A stretch of DNA of 64,000 nucleotides from Eustoma russellianum (Eukaryota > Streptophyta > Magnoliopsida > Gentianales > Gentianaceae), in the NCBI GenBank assembly GCA_036186865.1, contig AP025069.1:22240868-22304867 (forward strand). The letters are read 5' to 3'. The translations under genes were made by a program, and so were the position numbers. A model generated the notes under the pieces. It had not been told where the DNA came from and searched no databases. It saw nothing but the letters and a program-made list of their open reading frames with translations. Shown piece after piece: positions 48,430 to 61,170 of the stretch. Numbering within the stretch: position 1 is the stretch's first letter; each line of letters begins with the position of its first letter.

Positions 48430-51400
48430 CCGGAGAAGTTCAGTGGAAGCTTCTTCAAGCGATAGCAGCAAAAGATGTTGTTCTTCTTAACTGCCATGGG
48501 GCTGGCCACGCTATTGACCGAGGACCCACCTGTGGTGGATCCTGTGGAGGAACAGACTCAGAATATGCAGAACAAACTGTTTGTTAAAGCATGGAACTTC
48601 AACAATTATGTGTATTTGAGTCATATTCTGAGTTGTTTAGAGATCTCCTTATATGTTTTGTACTACACGTACAAAACTGCAAAGTCTTTATAGCAGGCTT
48701 TGGAGAAGAAATACCGTACGGAAGATGCCGGCACTAAGAAATTTATTGTCGGCAAATTCCTGGATTTCAAAATTTCATATTCTTGCACTGTTGTTTCTCA
48801 AGTTAAGGAACTTCAAATGTTGGTAGCCGAGATGGAAGAGGAGGGCATGTTGCTCGGTGAATCTTTCATGGTGGCTGCGGTGATTGAGAAGCTACCTCTT
48901 TCGTGGATGAAATTCAGAAGCTATCTCAAGCACAAGAGAAAGTAGATGACATTGGAAGATCTGCTCCACATAGAGGAAGATAATCAAAGATCTGAAAGAA
49001 AGCCACATGCAAGCACTGTTCATGCGAATGCCCATGTTGCAGAGGCCAAGAAAAAGAAAGGCCATCTTGGGGTGAACAACAAAGGCAAGCAGATAGCCAA
49101 GAAGTTCATTGGGAAATGCTACAACAGTGGCATTCAATGATATGTCAGCCCGCAAGCCCAAGAAGAAGCAAACCAAGGCAAAGACGCATCTTGTTGATGC
49201 CATGGATGATCTGAACCTCTGTTGATGGTCTCAGAGTGCAACGTTGTGAGGAACATGTGCGAATGGTGGCTGGATACTAGCGCCACGAGACATGTCAACT
49301 CCAACAGAGAGATGTTCACGGAGTATCGGCCCGGAAACAACGAACAACTTTACATGGAAAACTCTGCCTCATCGAAGATCGAAGGCGAGGGTAAATTTGT
49401 TCTAAAACTAACCTCGGGGAAGCATCTGACTCTGCAGACTATGTTGCACGTCCCTGACATTCGGAAGAATTTGGTTTCTGGAGCTCTTCTAGTCATGTAT
49501 GGATTTAGACTAGTGTTAGAGTCCAATAAGGTTATTTTTTTGAAAAATGACATGTATTTGGGGAAGGGGTACATGTCGAATAGGATATTTAAATTGAATG
49601 TCATCACTATTGTACCCAAAAAAATTTGTCCGTAGACGTTAGTAATAATGCTTTCTCTTCTGCTTACATGCTTGAGTCTTCTTGTTTATGACATTTTAGT
49701 TTGGGACATGTTAATTATAAATCAATACAACGAATGGTTAACCTTGACTTGTTACCCAAATTAAATTTTGATAAGAAAAAATGTCAAATATATGTTGAAG
49801 TGAAGATGTCAAAAACACCATTTCCTTTAATAGCAAGGAACACTGAACCGTTGTAATTAATTCATGCAGATGTGTGTGATTTAAAGTTTGTGCAAACAAG
49901 ACGTGGTAAAAAGTATTTTTTTAACATTTATCGATGATTGCACACGATATTGTTATGACATTTGCTAAGTAGCAAAGATGAGGCCGTTGATGCTTTCAAA
50001 TACTATAAAAAAGAAGTTGAAAATCAACTTAGCAAACGAATTAAAGCAATTCGTACCACAGGTGGCGAATATGAGATATCGTTTAGTGAATTCTGTTTAG
50101 AACATGTCATTATTTATCAAACGACTGCACCATATTCACCTCAATTGAATGGTATTGCTGAACGCAAAAACCGAACACTAAAAGAGATGATGAATGCTAT
50201 GTTGATAAGTTCGGGCTTACCTCAAAACTTGTGGGAGGAAGCCGTTCTCTCAGCTAACGTCATTTTGAATAGAATTCCATCTGATGGATGAAACCTTATA
50301 CGAACTCTGAAAGGGCCATAAGCCTAGCTACAAATACTTGAAAGTGTGAGGGGGTGTGTGGCAAAGGTTTTTGTACCTAAACCAAAACAAATAAAAATTG
50401 GGCCTAAAACGATTGACTGCATATTCATAGGATATGCGATAAACAGTAGTACATATCGTTTCTTAGTGCATAAATCGGATATTCCTGACATACATAAAAA
50501 CGTTGTCATAGAGTCAAGGAATGCAATGTTTTTCGAAGATGTATTTCCGAGGAAAGATAAAAACAAAGAAGTAACAAGTACTAGAAAGCGAATGCGTGAG
50601 GTAACTCCTCAAGAAAATGAGGAACTTCGTCAAAGTAAGAGAGCCAGAATACCAACTTTGTTTGGACCGGATTTCTAACCTATATGGTAGAAAACGAGCC
50701 AATGAACTTTTCTGAGGCGATGTCAACTCCATAAGCTCCTTTCTGGAAAGAGGCAATTAACAGTAAGATAGACTTTATTCTTCAGAATCACACTTGGGAG
50801 TTGGTTGGCCTTCCACGGGGAAGTAAACCACTCGGGTGCAAGTGGATTTTCAAGAAAAAAGATGAAAGAGGATGGGTCTATCGAAAAGTATAAAGCCAGG
50901 TTGGTAGCTAAAAGCTATCGATAGAAGGAATGCTTTGACTTTTTCGACACATACTCACCAGTAACTATAATCACTTCTATAAGGGTGTTAGATGCTATTG
51001 TTGCAGTCTATAGTTTGTAAATCCGTCAAATGGATGCAAAAACTGCTTTTCTGAATGGTGAGTTGGGAGAAGAAATTTATATGGAACAACCCCAGGGATT
51101 TGTGGTTCTAGGATAAGAATCGAGTCTGTAGACTTGCTAAATCGCTGTACGGACTTAAGCAAGCACCTAAACAGTGACACTTGAAATTTGATCAAGCTAT
51201 GCTAGTTAATGGTTTCAAGATCAATGAGTGTGACAAGTGTGTCTACATTAAGAGCACACAAAATGCATATGTTATAGTATATCTCTATGTAGATGACATG
51301 CTAGTCATGGGCAGTACTCATGATATCATCTTAAATACAAAGAATATATTGACGAGAAACTTCGATATAAAGGATACGGGAGTTGCCAATGTTATTCTAG

Positions 51401-51520
51401 GAATTAAAATTTCTAAGATAGCCGAAGGACTCGTGTTGTCACAAACTTGAATCTGTTCTGAAATGCTTCAATATGATTGATGTAAAACCAGTGAAAACTT
51501 CACTGGACTGATCTGACTTG
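48430..51520 (+). pseudogene. copia gag-pol pseudogene
   Basis: Gag (about 48430-48945) contains FFLTAMGLATLLTEDPPVV, then EKKYRTEDAGTKKFIVG and VAAVIEKLPLSW, typical of copia gag. The protease region at 49222-49600 has WWLDTSATRHV, where the usual DSGAT is altered to DTSAT, then LHVPDIRKNLVSG. The GAG-pre-integrase region is near 49690-49870. Integrase at 49962-50291 has APYSPQLNGIAERKNRT. RT starts near 50700, with QMDAKTAFLNGE at about 51030 and YVDDMLVMG near 51290. There are stops near 48692, 48943, 49139 and 49635, and many more after 50290. Confidence 0.85.
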
Positions 51521-51629
51521 ACTAATCAATGACCTGAGCTGAGCTCAGCTGGAAGGCTGTTAGCACATAACTACTATTCTGAAGTGATATTGTGTTGATG
51601 TCGGCAGGTCGGCTGATTGTTCAGAACGT

Positions 51630-51841
51630 AAACTCAATTGCACTACCTGGACTGTCTTGACTTGACAGATTGATCCGACCTGTCCTGAGCTCAGCAAGTC
51701 AGCCACTGCTTTATTTCACAAGCAAACTTTTCAACAAACTCAATTGCGCTACCTGGACTGTCTTGACTTGACAGATTGATCCGACCTGTCCTGAGCTCAG
51801 CAAGTCAGCCACTGCTTTATTTCACATGCAAACTTTTCAAC
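51630..51841. repeat. 106-bp direct tandem repeat, two copies
   Basis: Units 51630-51735 and 51736-51841 differ at only two or three positions. Each contains CCTGTCCTGAGCTCAGCAAG. A diverged third copy may lie at about 51520-51600. No ORF lies in it. The bases up to 52206 show nothing recognisable. Confidence 0.9.
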
Positions 51842-52206
51842 AGACAAAACATCTATGACTTCTGGATCACAGATGAAACCTCGTACTGGTATGTGCTTCC
51901 TACTATCAAATGCTTTGCTCAACACAATACTACTTCAATTTACTAAGATGACTTTCGTGTTCTTTTCTACTAGATATACCATACGTGAAGCGCAACAGAA
52001 AGCAATGCCCTGGATCAAATGGAAACTGATGAGACTGAAGAAATCTCATCAACTCATTTGGCAGGAAACTTTTACCCGAAAAAAAAAAACAACCTGAAGA
52101 TGAAGATAGATCGAAGGGAATGCATGCAGAAACTACATGTTCTACTTGTACTTAGTTAAGTAAAAAGGTCATTTTACTTCAGTGCACTTATAAAGCTTAA
52201 ATAGTT

Positions 52207-52700
52207 TGTAGAAACCCCATCACTATCACCTGCACTATCCACCTGCTCTTGAAATATTGTACTTATATAAGTTGCTTCTACTTGATGATCTTTTTGTATC
52301 TAAACCCTGCAATATGCACTTAGTTTGTAGTTGCTGCTACTTGCGTATTTTGAACAAAATGCATATATTTTGAAGGAACTTAAATTAATAAATATCTAAG
52401 AAATTGAAAGAAGGAGGAATAGAAGAACACAAAGCTTTGCTCAATACACAATGCTCTTGTTTTGGAGTCTTAAAATTTGTTTGGAGGTGTGTTTACAATG
52501 ATGATGAACTAGTCTATTTATAGGCAAATACCACACATGTTTATATGTAAAAGCTATGTAAACAAAATAAACAAAGTTGGTAAAAGCTATGTGAACAAAA
52601 TAAGCAAAGTTGAAATTGCTACCTACCATTTGAAAATAAAAATCATGTTCACACATTGTTGACTAATGTATGTTCCCATTTGATTTGATTTAATTCTACA
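52207..52700 (-). repeat. 3' LTR of the outer copia (494 bp)
   Basis: On the minus strand it runs from TGTAGAATTAAATC to GGGGTTTCTACA, with 6-bp inverted ends TGTAGA/TCTACA. A TATAAATA-type box lies near 52510-52520. The other LTR is outside the window, so the left end is inferred from the inverted ends alone. Confidence 0.6.
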
Positions 52701-52870
52701 TTGCCTCCCTTAAATCAAAATCTTCAAACTTGGTCATTCCAATAATTTTCTTCAGTTTTATAAATGACTCCGTCTTCAATGGGTTTGTAAAAATATCAGC
52801 AACTTGTTCTTCAGTTGGACAATAATCAATGGCAATCTCCTTTCACGAACTAGGTCACGAATGAAGTGAA
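52701..52870 (-). pseudogene. outer copia pol C-terminus and polypurine tract
   Basis: The minus strand begins FIRDLV after the insertion. After a small frame change it reads EIAIDYCPTEEQVADIFTNP and ends FEDFDLREAM with TAG. The purine tract AAGGGAGGCAA abuts the LTR start at 52700. Confidence 0.8.
52866..52870 (+). repeat. target site duplication GTGAA (left)
   Basis: Identical to 63707-63711. Five bases is the normal copia duplication length. Confidence 0.93.
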
Positions 52871-55407
52871 TGTTGGACCGTGCACCTGCAATAAACACCA
52901 CTAGAGGAGGGGTGAATAGTGGTTAGCGGAAATTACACTACAACCCTTTGTTAAAATCCTCTTTGAAAACAGAATCTGAGACCACCTCAGATTCAGAACC
53001 CGTTTTTCAGAAATTCACAAATAATTATACACAACTCCAAAAATTATGAAACTTTCCAGAATTGAACTTCAATGAGTTAACAAGATTTTGTCCAAAAATC
53101 AGACAAAAATAAGATCTTTTGACCCTTCAAACAAATAAAAAGATTCAGATGGTCAATCTGGACAGAATTGGACAGAATGTTGCTGATTTTGCAAATAGTG
53201 TTTCTCTTTGAATACTCAACCAAAAAGGTTGATCTTTATATCAAAACACTCCTTAGGATGTGTAGATAAAGTTTTCTAAAGGCCCTGACCTTAAACAATT
53301 CTTGAAAAATACAGAATTTAAGTTTTCTCAAAACTGGTCAGATTGCAGCCAGATTGGAGCAGTTATCTTGCAAAGACTGAAAGACTAACTTTCCCTTGCT
53401 CAAATCAAGTGATTCTTGTTGCAAATGAAAGCTAACAGTCTGAAGTATAACTCCACCAAAAATCACGAATTTTAAAAATGTTTAGCTATTTTTTCAAATT
53501 GTGTGAAGTTGGGTGAAAACTGCAGTCAAAAACGGGCAGAAAACAGAAATAAAGAAACAAGAGAAGAACACCGAGGATTTATCCTGGTTCGGTCAATGTG
53601 ACCTACTCCAGTCCCAAGGAACACCTTTCCTTGGATTTTACTATGAAATGAGCACCTTACAACAAGATCCAAGCTTGATCATGGGGTTATACACCAACCC
53701 TATTCAAGACTTGGATAATCACTTTCTAAGCAACACTTAGTTGCAAATCCTCTAACACCTATTGATGTAGCCTTATAAAGATGGCTAATCAATCTTACAA
53801 ATGAAGCTCAAGAGGCTTGTAGCACAACAAAAATATCAAGAACACCTTTGCTACAACAAAATACAACAACAAGAACAAGAAGATGAATATGAAAGCTATA
53901 GAATGCTTGTGAGCTTCAAGTGTGTTTCATCTTCTTCACCATTGCCTCTATTTATAGTGTGATTTGAGCCTTGAAGATAAGAATGCCAATGTGTCATCAT
54001 CTTCATCATCAACTCCAAATGTCTTCTCATCATTGGTTGGCTTTGTACACTTGGCAAAATAAAACACAATGATTGGTCCACCTTGGCAAAATAATGTTGC
54101 CGAAAATTACACCTTGGATTTGTCTTGGAATTATCTTGAAAATGTGAAGATAATAAGGCCATAACCACTCCACCATCTTCTCAACTTTTTGGCACAAGAA
54201 TAGGCATGTGGGCATACCATTTCAAAGTCAAAAATCTGCTCCATTTTCATGTAGTAGCCGTTGGCTACTTTGTGTTTTCAAAAAAAAACTTTGATTTTTT
54301 TCTTAATAAAATAAGAAAGGATAATACCACCAAATTATCCTCAACTTCAAGCACCATAATAGGACATGTGAAGTCTTCATTTGACTTCAAAAATCTGCTG
54401 AAAATACCCAAGAAAAATACATAGCCGTTGGGTACTTTTTGAAAATTCCAAGTTGGCATTTTTGCCAACTAGCTCCTTTTTGGTTGGTCCACTTGTCTCC
54501 AACTAATAAAATGAATAATGTATCATTTCCAACTGTCCATGCACGTTTTTCAACATATATATATGTGCAGCAACTCAGATTTTTGAAGAAGAAATAAATA
54601 GATAACAATTGACAAGATTATACCAATGTGTAACACCGAAATTCTCCAATATTTCTTCTTATATGTCAAGAAAATTTCCACACATTTGACACCTTTAATA
54701 TCTCTGAATAATGATGATAAATATTCTCTTATAACATATATAAGAGGCTCTTCAAGAAAAAATAGAATGTGACATCTCAAATCGTCACATATCCAGCTAT
54801 AGTCAATAATATCATCGGTTGAGAGAATAAGATATAAGATCATCATATAATCTTCAAACTAACAATAACACAGCTCCAGAATGAAGATAATAATATGCTC
54901 AAGAGATTCCTTGAGTGAAAATACCAAAAATACCCTTGGGGGTAAAATGACCAAAATACCCCTGGTGTGAGAAAACTCCAGAAATGATCCCGATGGTCAG
55001 AAATAATCATCATACCAACTTAGTCATGATAAATAGTATAAGAATATGCTCTTGAAATATTTCCACCATATCATGTTCCTACAAAACTCAAAATACCAAT
55101 TTTGCCCTTTTTGGTAAGTTGTAGAAACTTCCAAGGCATGTTAGTCACAAGACAATAATAATCACCAAAAACACATAATAAGCACATAATGAACATGTAT
55201 AAATCATGTACAAATGAAAACAACCATTTTATCACATTTTAGAAAATTATTTCTAAAAACCCTAGACATCGATCGTTGTGCAACAACCTGAGAGACCGAT
55301 GTCAACTTTTTCAACTTTTAATCACATATAACACCATGTATGACATTTTTAAGTATTAACCACTTAAAATCATGACTTTGAAAATTATCCAAACATATTT
55401 CTCAACA
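52871..55407 (-). repeat. 3' LTR of SIRE-like copy 2
   Basis: Ends TGTTGAG...GTCCAACA on the minus strand. It abuts the polypurine tract at 55408. A TATA box lies at 53949-53956. Confidence 0.95.
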
Positions 55408-55420
55408 TTCTCCCCCTTTT
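55408..55420 (-). other. polypurine tract of copy 2
   Basis: AAAAGGGGGAGAA on the minus strand, identical to copy 1. Confidence 0.9.
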
Positions 55421-55669
55421 GGATGATTTTCAAAATAACCTAACATGATTTTAATGTCACAACTTATAATTAAAAATTTAACCAAATGTTTTCAACTTTT
55501 AAATAGTATGTTGCTCCCCCTCAACTCATACTCTCCCCCTTAACCTATGCTCCAAAACTTATACCAATCAAAACTTAGCATATGATTAACATGACTTACC
55601 AACTAAAATCTAAAATCATGTACTTATTTTATCTCCCCCTTTATTTTGCAAATCATGCAAAAGATAGAA

Positions 55670-58600
55670 CTACGCAATGGTATCGTAAGTCATCATTCCT
55701 AATTTGACTCTTAAGTATTCAAAAGTGGCTTGATTAAGGGGTTTGGTGAAGATGTCAGCAATTTGATGATCAGTTCTTATATTGTTTATCACTATGTCCT
55801 CATTTTGAACATGATCGCGAAGAAAGTGGTATCGCACCTCAATGTGTTTGGCCTTAGAATGAAGCACCGGATTCTAGGAAAGATTGATTGAACTTGTGCT
55901 ATCGCATAAAATTGGAATCTTTTTCATTTTAATGCCAAAATCACTAAGTTGCTGTTTAAGCCAAAGTATTTGGGTAGTACATAAACCCAAAGCGATATAC
56001 TCGGCTTCAGTGGTAGAAAGAGCTACACTAGCTTGCTTTTTAGAAAACCAAAAAATCAAGTTGGTTCCTATGAATTGACAAGTACCGCTAGTGGATTTTC
56101 TATCTAACTTACAACCACCATAATCAGCATCACTATATGCGTGTAATTCCAACTTAGCATTTCTATCATACCACAGTCCTAAGTGAGGTGTATGCTTAAG
56201 ATATCTAAAGATCTTTTTCACGGCATTGTAATGTGATACCTTAGGACAAGATTGAAACCTAGCACACATACATACACTAAACATGATGTCAGGTCTTGAC
56301 GCAGTTAAGTATAAAAGTGATCCAATCATAGACCTATAGAGTGTGTCATCAAAAGGTTTACCATTTTCATCTTTATCAAGTTTGGTACTAACACTCATGG
56401 GGGTAGTTGTAGGTTTCAACTCTTCAAAACCAAACTTCTTAATCATATCATTGACATACTTAAGTTGGCTAATATGAATCCTTGAGGGGTTTGTTTAATT
56501 TGAAGTCCTAAGAAATAATTCAACTCTCCTACCATTGACATTTCAAACTCCGACTTCATACACTCTTCAAAGTCTTTTACTAAGGTAGGGTTGGTTGAAC
56601 CAAAGATGATATCATCAACGTATATTTGAACTATTAACAAATCATTACCTTTTCTTTTTAGGAATAATGTGTTGTCTATAGTTCCCCTTTGATAATTATT
56701 TGCAATAAGAAAGTTTGCAAATCTATCATACCAAACTCTTGGAGCTTGTTTCAAACCATATAAAGCTTTCTTAAGCTTGTAAACATGGTTAGGATTCTTT
56801 GGATCTTCGAATCCAGGGGGTTGTTTGACAAACACCTCTTCTTGGATGCATCCATTCAAGAATGCACTCTTGACATCCATTTGGAAGAGCTTAATATTGC
56901 TTAGACTTGCAATCGCAAGTAACAATCTAATTGCTTCTAGTCGTGCAACGGGTGTAAAGGTTTCTTCATAATCTATATCTTTTTGTTGATTATAACCTTG
57001 TGCGACTAGTCTAGCCTTATTTCTTGTAATGTTTCCTTGTTCGTCCATCTTATTCCTAAACACCCACTTCGTTCCGATTATTGACTTGTTTTCGGGTTTA
57101 GGTACTAAGTCCCACACGTTGTTCCTTGTGAATTGATTTAATTCCTCATGCATAGCATCTATCCAAGAGATATCACCTAAGGCTTCCTTTACGTTCTTAG
57201 GTTCTAATTGTGAGATTAAGCTATGTCCTTCAAGTTGACTTATATTTCTACGTGTTCTAACCTCAACACTTGGATCCCCAATGATTAATTCTCTAGAATG
57301 CCACCAATTCCTAGATTGACTAGGTTCACCCACATCTTGTTCAAATGTTTCATTAGTATGAACATTATCATATGTAATTGGATTATTAGTTAAATTATCT
57401 TCCAATTGCAAAGTTTCTTCATTTATATCATCTAAGGGTTCATGCATGTCTTGTTCAGGGGGAGTTGGTTCTAGATGATCAAGTACAGGCTCAAGTAATA
57501 CATCATCATCAAACATATTTTCAACATTTGTTTTATGTTGATGTTTATTACTAACTTCAAAGCATGCATTTTCATTGAATTTCACATGTATGGATTCAAT
57601 TATTTTTCTAGATGCAGGATTATAACACCTATATGCTCTTGAGTTAGTTGAATACCCAACAAATATGCATTCAATAGACTTTTGTTCAAATTTATCTAGA
57701 TTATCCTTAGTGTTTAGCACAAAACATTTACATCCAAATACTTTAAGATAATCTATTTTAGGTTGTCTATTGTTTAGCAATTCATAAGGCGTTTTATTTA
57801 ATTTCTTTCTAATAGTGAGCCTATTTATAATATAGCATGCACAACTAACAGCTTCAGCCCATAAATATTTAGGTAATTTATTTTCACACAGCATTGTCCT
57901 AGCAACTTCTTGAATCGTTCTATTTTTACGTTCAACAACTCCATTGAGTTGTGGTGTTCTAGGTGGTGAGAATTCATGTTTTATTCCATGTAGTTCACAA
58001 AAGTTGATTACGTCTTTATTTTTAAATTCTCCACCTCTATCACTTCTAATTCTTTTGACATTTTCTTCGTAAATGTTTTCAAGTTGCTTGATAAGGGTTT
58101 CGATTTCTAATGGAGCATCGTCTTTGTGTGTTAAGAACAATGTCCATGTGTAGCATGAGTAATCATCTACTATGACACACACATAGTAGTGTCCACCTAG
58201 ACTTCTTGTCCTACTTGGACCAAATAAGTCTAAGTGAAGCAATTCTAGTACATGACTAGTACTCACTTCATGTTTCGGTTTTAAGGTTTCTTTAATGTGT
58301 TTTCCCTTAATACATGTTTCACATATTTGAAAATTATCTAAGTCTAACTTAGGCATACCTCTAATTAAATTCTTTTTAGATAATTTCCTAATGGTTGAAA
58401 TTCCTATATGGCCTAATCTTCTATGCCATAAATTCACATCTAAGTCATGTGATATTAGACATTTAACCTTAGCATCTAACATGTTATCTAAGGTAAGAGT
58501 ATAAATATTTCCATCTCTATTTCCTTTTAATACTATTTCTCCTTTTTCATTTATTATATCACAAGAATTGGGAAGAAAAGAAGACATTATAACCACAATC

Positions 58601-58873
58601 TATAAGTTGAGAAATACTAAGTAAATTATAGGATAGATTGCTTACTAATAACACATTTCGTATTTGAAATGTGTTAGGGTCCCCGATTGTTCCTCTTCCA
58701 ACAACCTTTCCTTTGTTGTTGTCACCGAATGTCACATTTCCACCATCAATATGTTCAAGTTCCGTGAATAGTTTGGGGTTGCCCGTCATATGCCTCGAAC
58801 ATCCACTATCTAAAAACCATTTGGTTTTTAGATTCTTTGACTTTGCCTCCTTCTTGTATTCCTTGCGTTGTTC
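55670..58873 (-). pseudogene. SIRE-like pol, broken but nearly complete
   Basis: Protease DSG lies near 58810 in the same frame as gag after the TAG. GAG-pre-integrase has LWHRRLGHIG near 58430. Integrase keeps VIVDDYSCYTW and SDRGGEF. RT keeps the active YVDDIIFG near 56610. RNase H has SDADYGG near 56130 and ends in TAG at 55670-55672. Lesions: one inserted base near 58585 (after DCGYNV), one deleted base near 56480 (before the tether to RNase H) and TAG at 55871-55873. Unlike copy 1, all catalytic motifs I can see are intact. Confidence 0.92.
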
Positions 58874-61048
58874 CTACAATGGAGACAAAGTTTTAGGTAC
58901 CCTTTATTTGGGTCCTTGAATGTTAGGGGCATTATTCTTGTTTAGATAACCCTTAGGTATCCAAACTTGAACATACCTTTTAGGCACATTTTTAGCATGG
59001 TTAAAATAAGAAGGATAAGCATATACATGATTATTCCACATAAGTGAATATGCATGATTATACATGTTGTGCCATGGTTGATAATCATTATAGGATGGCC
59101 GAATTTTATAATGTGCATAAGGCATGCGATTTTGTTTCTTGAATGGCGCAGTATAAGTGTGTTCATAGGCATTTCTATAAGACTTATAAGAGTGTTGCCT
59201 ATACTTAGGTTCATAATAAGTTGGATGCTTTTTATTATGTCTAGTTGCATTTGTATACATATAGGCATAGTTTCTAGGTTGTCTAGATGCAAAGTTTGGC
59301 CTAGATGTATGTTTACGCGTGTGTGCTTTTATGGGTGTATGTTGCATTTGTGCCTTGATATTAGTAAAAGAAGGTGTAGAAGAAGATGTAGCAGGCAAAG
59401 TTGATTTTATTGTATTATATGGCAACTTTGTACTAGATGAAACAAACTTAGTCTTTTTATTCACTTTTTCATTTTCTTCTTTATAGCCTAAGACGGTTTT
59501 ATCATTTCCATACTTTTGTGAAGAGATGAGTGTGTCTAACATGTTTGCACCAGATTTAAATTGTTCTATCATTTTTTCTAAGGTAAATTTAGAAGACTTA
59601 AGTTGCCCTATTCCATTTTCACAACTTTCTAACTTGGATTTTAACATTTTATTTTCCATTTTTAACTTTTGTTCATCTTTCCTATATGATTCAATTTTAT
59701 TCTCTAAAGAATCAAGAGTATTAGAAGACTCTTGTTTAAGAGATTCTAGTTGATCGGAAAATTCCAAGTTGGACGTCTTCAACTTGTCATTTTCTTCAAC
59801 TAGTTTCTTCTTTTCTTTAGAGAGCCTCTTACAGTGAGCATGCATTCTTAGGAATTCTTCATACATTTCATCAAATGTCATGTCACTATCAGAATCACTA
59901 TCAGAAGAAGAACATACCTCGTTGGATACGAAGCAGACTTGAGCTTCCTCAGTTTCGGATTCTGAGTCGGATGAGTCGCTCCATGTGCTCACCTTCATTG
60001 CTCGTTTCCCTTTTCTTGCCTTAAACTCCTTTGTCTTTGTCGTTTGAGCCTCCTTGTCCTTGGCTTGTTTATTATTGTTGTGGTTATTATTATTTTTCTT
60101 CGTGGGACAGTCGTATGAAATATGTCCTTTTTGACCGCATTCATAACACTTTAATTCTTTGTTATACTATTTGTTTGTGTTATTCTTCCTAGGTTGAGAA
60201 GAAGAAGAAGAATTACGTTGTCTATTCCTGTTTGGACGTTTGAAAAACTTTCTAAGTTTTCTAGCGATCAATATCAAGTCATCGTCTAATTCAGTATCAC
60301 TATTGCTATCATCGTTACTAGCATGTGTTTCGGTTGTTTTGAAAGCTATTGACTTACCAGATGACTTAGAAGATTCAGACTTTCGTTGGTTCAGTTTTAC
60401 CTCATAGACTTTAAGAGACCCGATCAATTCATCCATCTTGGTGATTGACTTTGTCTCCTCGATTGCCGTCACCTTTGGATCCCATTCAGCAGGGAGGCTT
60501 CGTAGCACCTTTTGAACCTTTTCACTGTTCGAAAATGACTTCCCTAAAGCTTCAAGGGCATTGAAAATATTAGTAATCCTCAAATCCATAGATGTTATGG
60601 ATTCGTTTGGCAACATATTGAAAGTCTCTAATTCAGTCATAAGCATGTTTATTTTTGACTCTTTAACACCACTAGTACCTTCATGCTTTAATACAAGTGA
60701 TTTCCACATGTCGTGTGCGCTTGTGCAATTTGACACATATCCTGCTTCAGAAGTTGTAAGTCTATTTTAAAGTAATCGCATAGCTTTAGCATTCATGGAT
60801 ATTTTCTTTTTATCATCCGATGACCATTCACTTTTATATTTTTCAACCTCTTGAGTTACTCCACTAACTTGTATAACTTTCATTGGAATGTACGGCCCAT
60901 CTTCAACTATAGACCATAAATCGATGTCTATAACCATTAAGAATAACCTCATTCTTAGTTTCCAATGAACAAAATTATTGCCATCAAAAAGAGGAGGGCA
61001 TTGTGTGGACATACCTTCCAACTCACCTTTGTGAGAAACAATAGCCAT
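58874..61048 (-). pseudogene. SIRE-like gag, interrupted
   Basis: The likely start is the ATG at 61048 (MAIVSHKGELEG), with a second Met at 61012. The N-terminal FVHWKLRMRLFL and the retroviral-type gag region are followed by a CCHC knuckle CYECGQKGHISYDC near 60105-60148. A Ser/Asp-rich stretch, a long Glu/Lys coiled coil (about 59580-59900) and a Tyr/His/Asn-rich tail come next. Stops: TAA 60767-60769, TAG 60167-60169, TAA 58904-58906, and the terminal TAG 58874-58876, which copy 1 shares. The knuckle and coiled coil suggest RNA binding and particle assembly. Confidence 0.88.
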
Positions 61049-61155
61049 AGTATGTACCTTAGATTTGAGACAAGCAGTATATAATGAATTGTTGTTTCTT
61101 GGCCTTGTATTGTTCGTACGATGTTGAATCTTGCTTCTTTTGAGTGGTGTTGGTC

Positions 61156-61168
61156 TGGCTCTGATACC
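61156..61168 (-). other. primer-binding site, initiator tRNA-Met type
   Basis: TGGTATCAGAGCC on the minus strand, two bases after the 5' LTR. It is complementary to the 3' end of plant initiator tRNA-Met, the usual copia primer. Confidence 0.93.
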
Positions 61169-61170
61169 AA

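Larger units (their letters stand above)
47532..51520 (+). mobile_element. degenerate Ty1/copia element
   Basis: A possible 5' LTR (TGTTGGAGAAAATTGG start near 47532, TATA box at 48135-48142) is followed by copia gag, protease, GAG-pre-integrase, integrase and RT remnants, ending in RT near 51520. RNase H and the 3' LTR are missing. It belongs to a different copia family from the SIRE-like copies. The LTR end and primer-binding site could not be placed. Confidence 0.8.

Noticed and set aside
53513..54846. Short ORFs appearing twice (here and at 61814-63145)
   Set aside because: They are duplicated because the two LTRs are duplicated. They are non-coding LTR sequence with U3/R/U5 layout.
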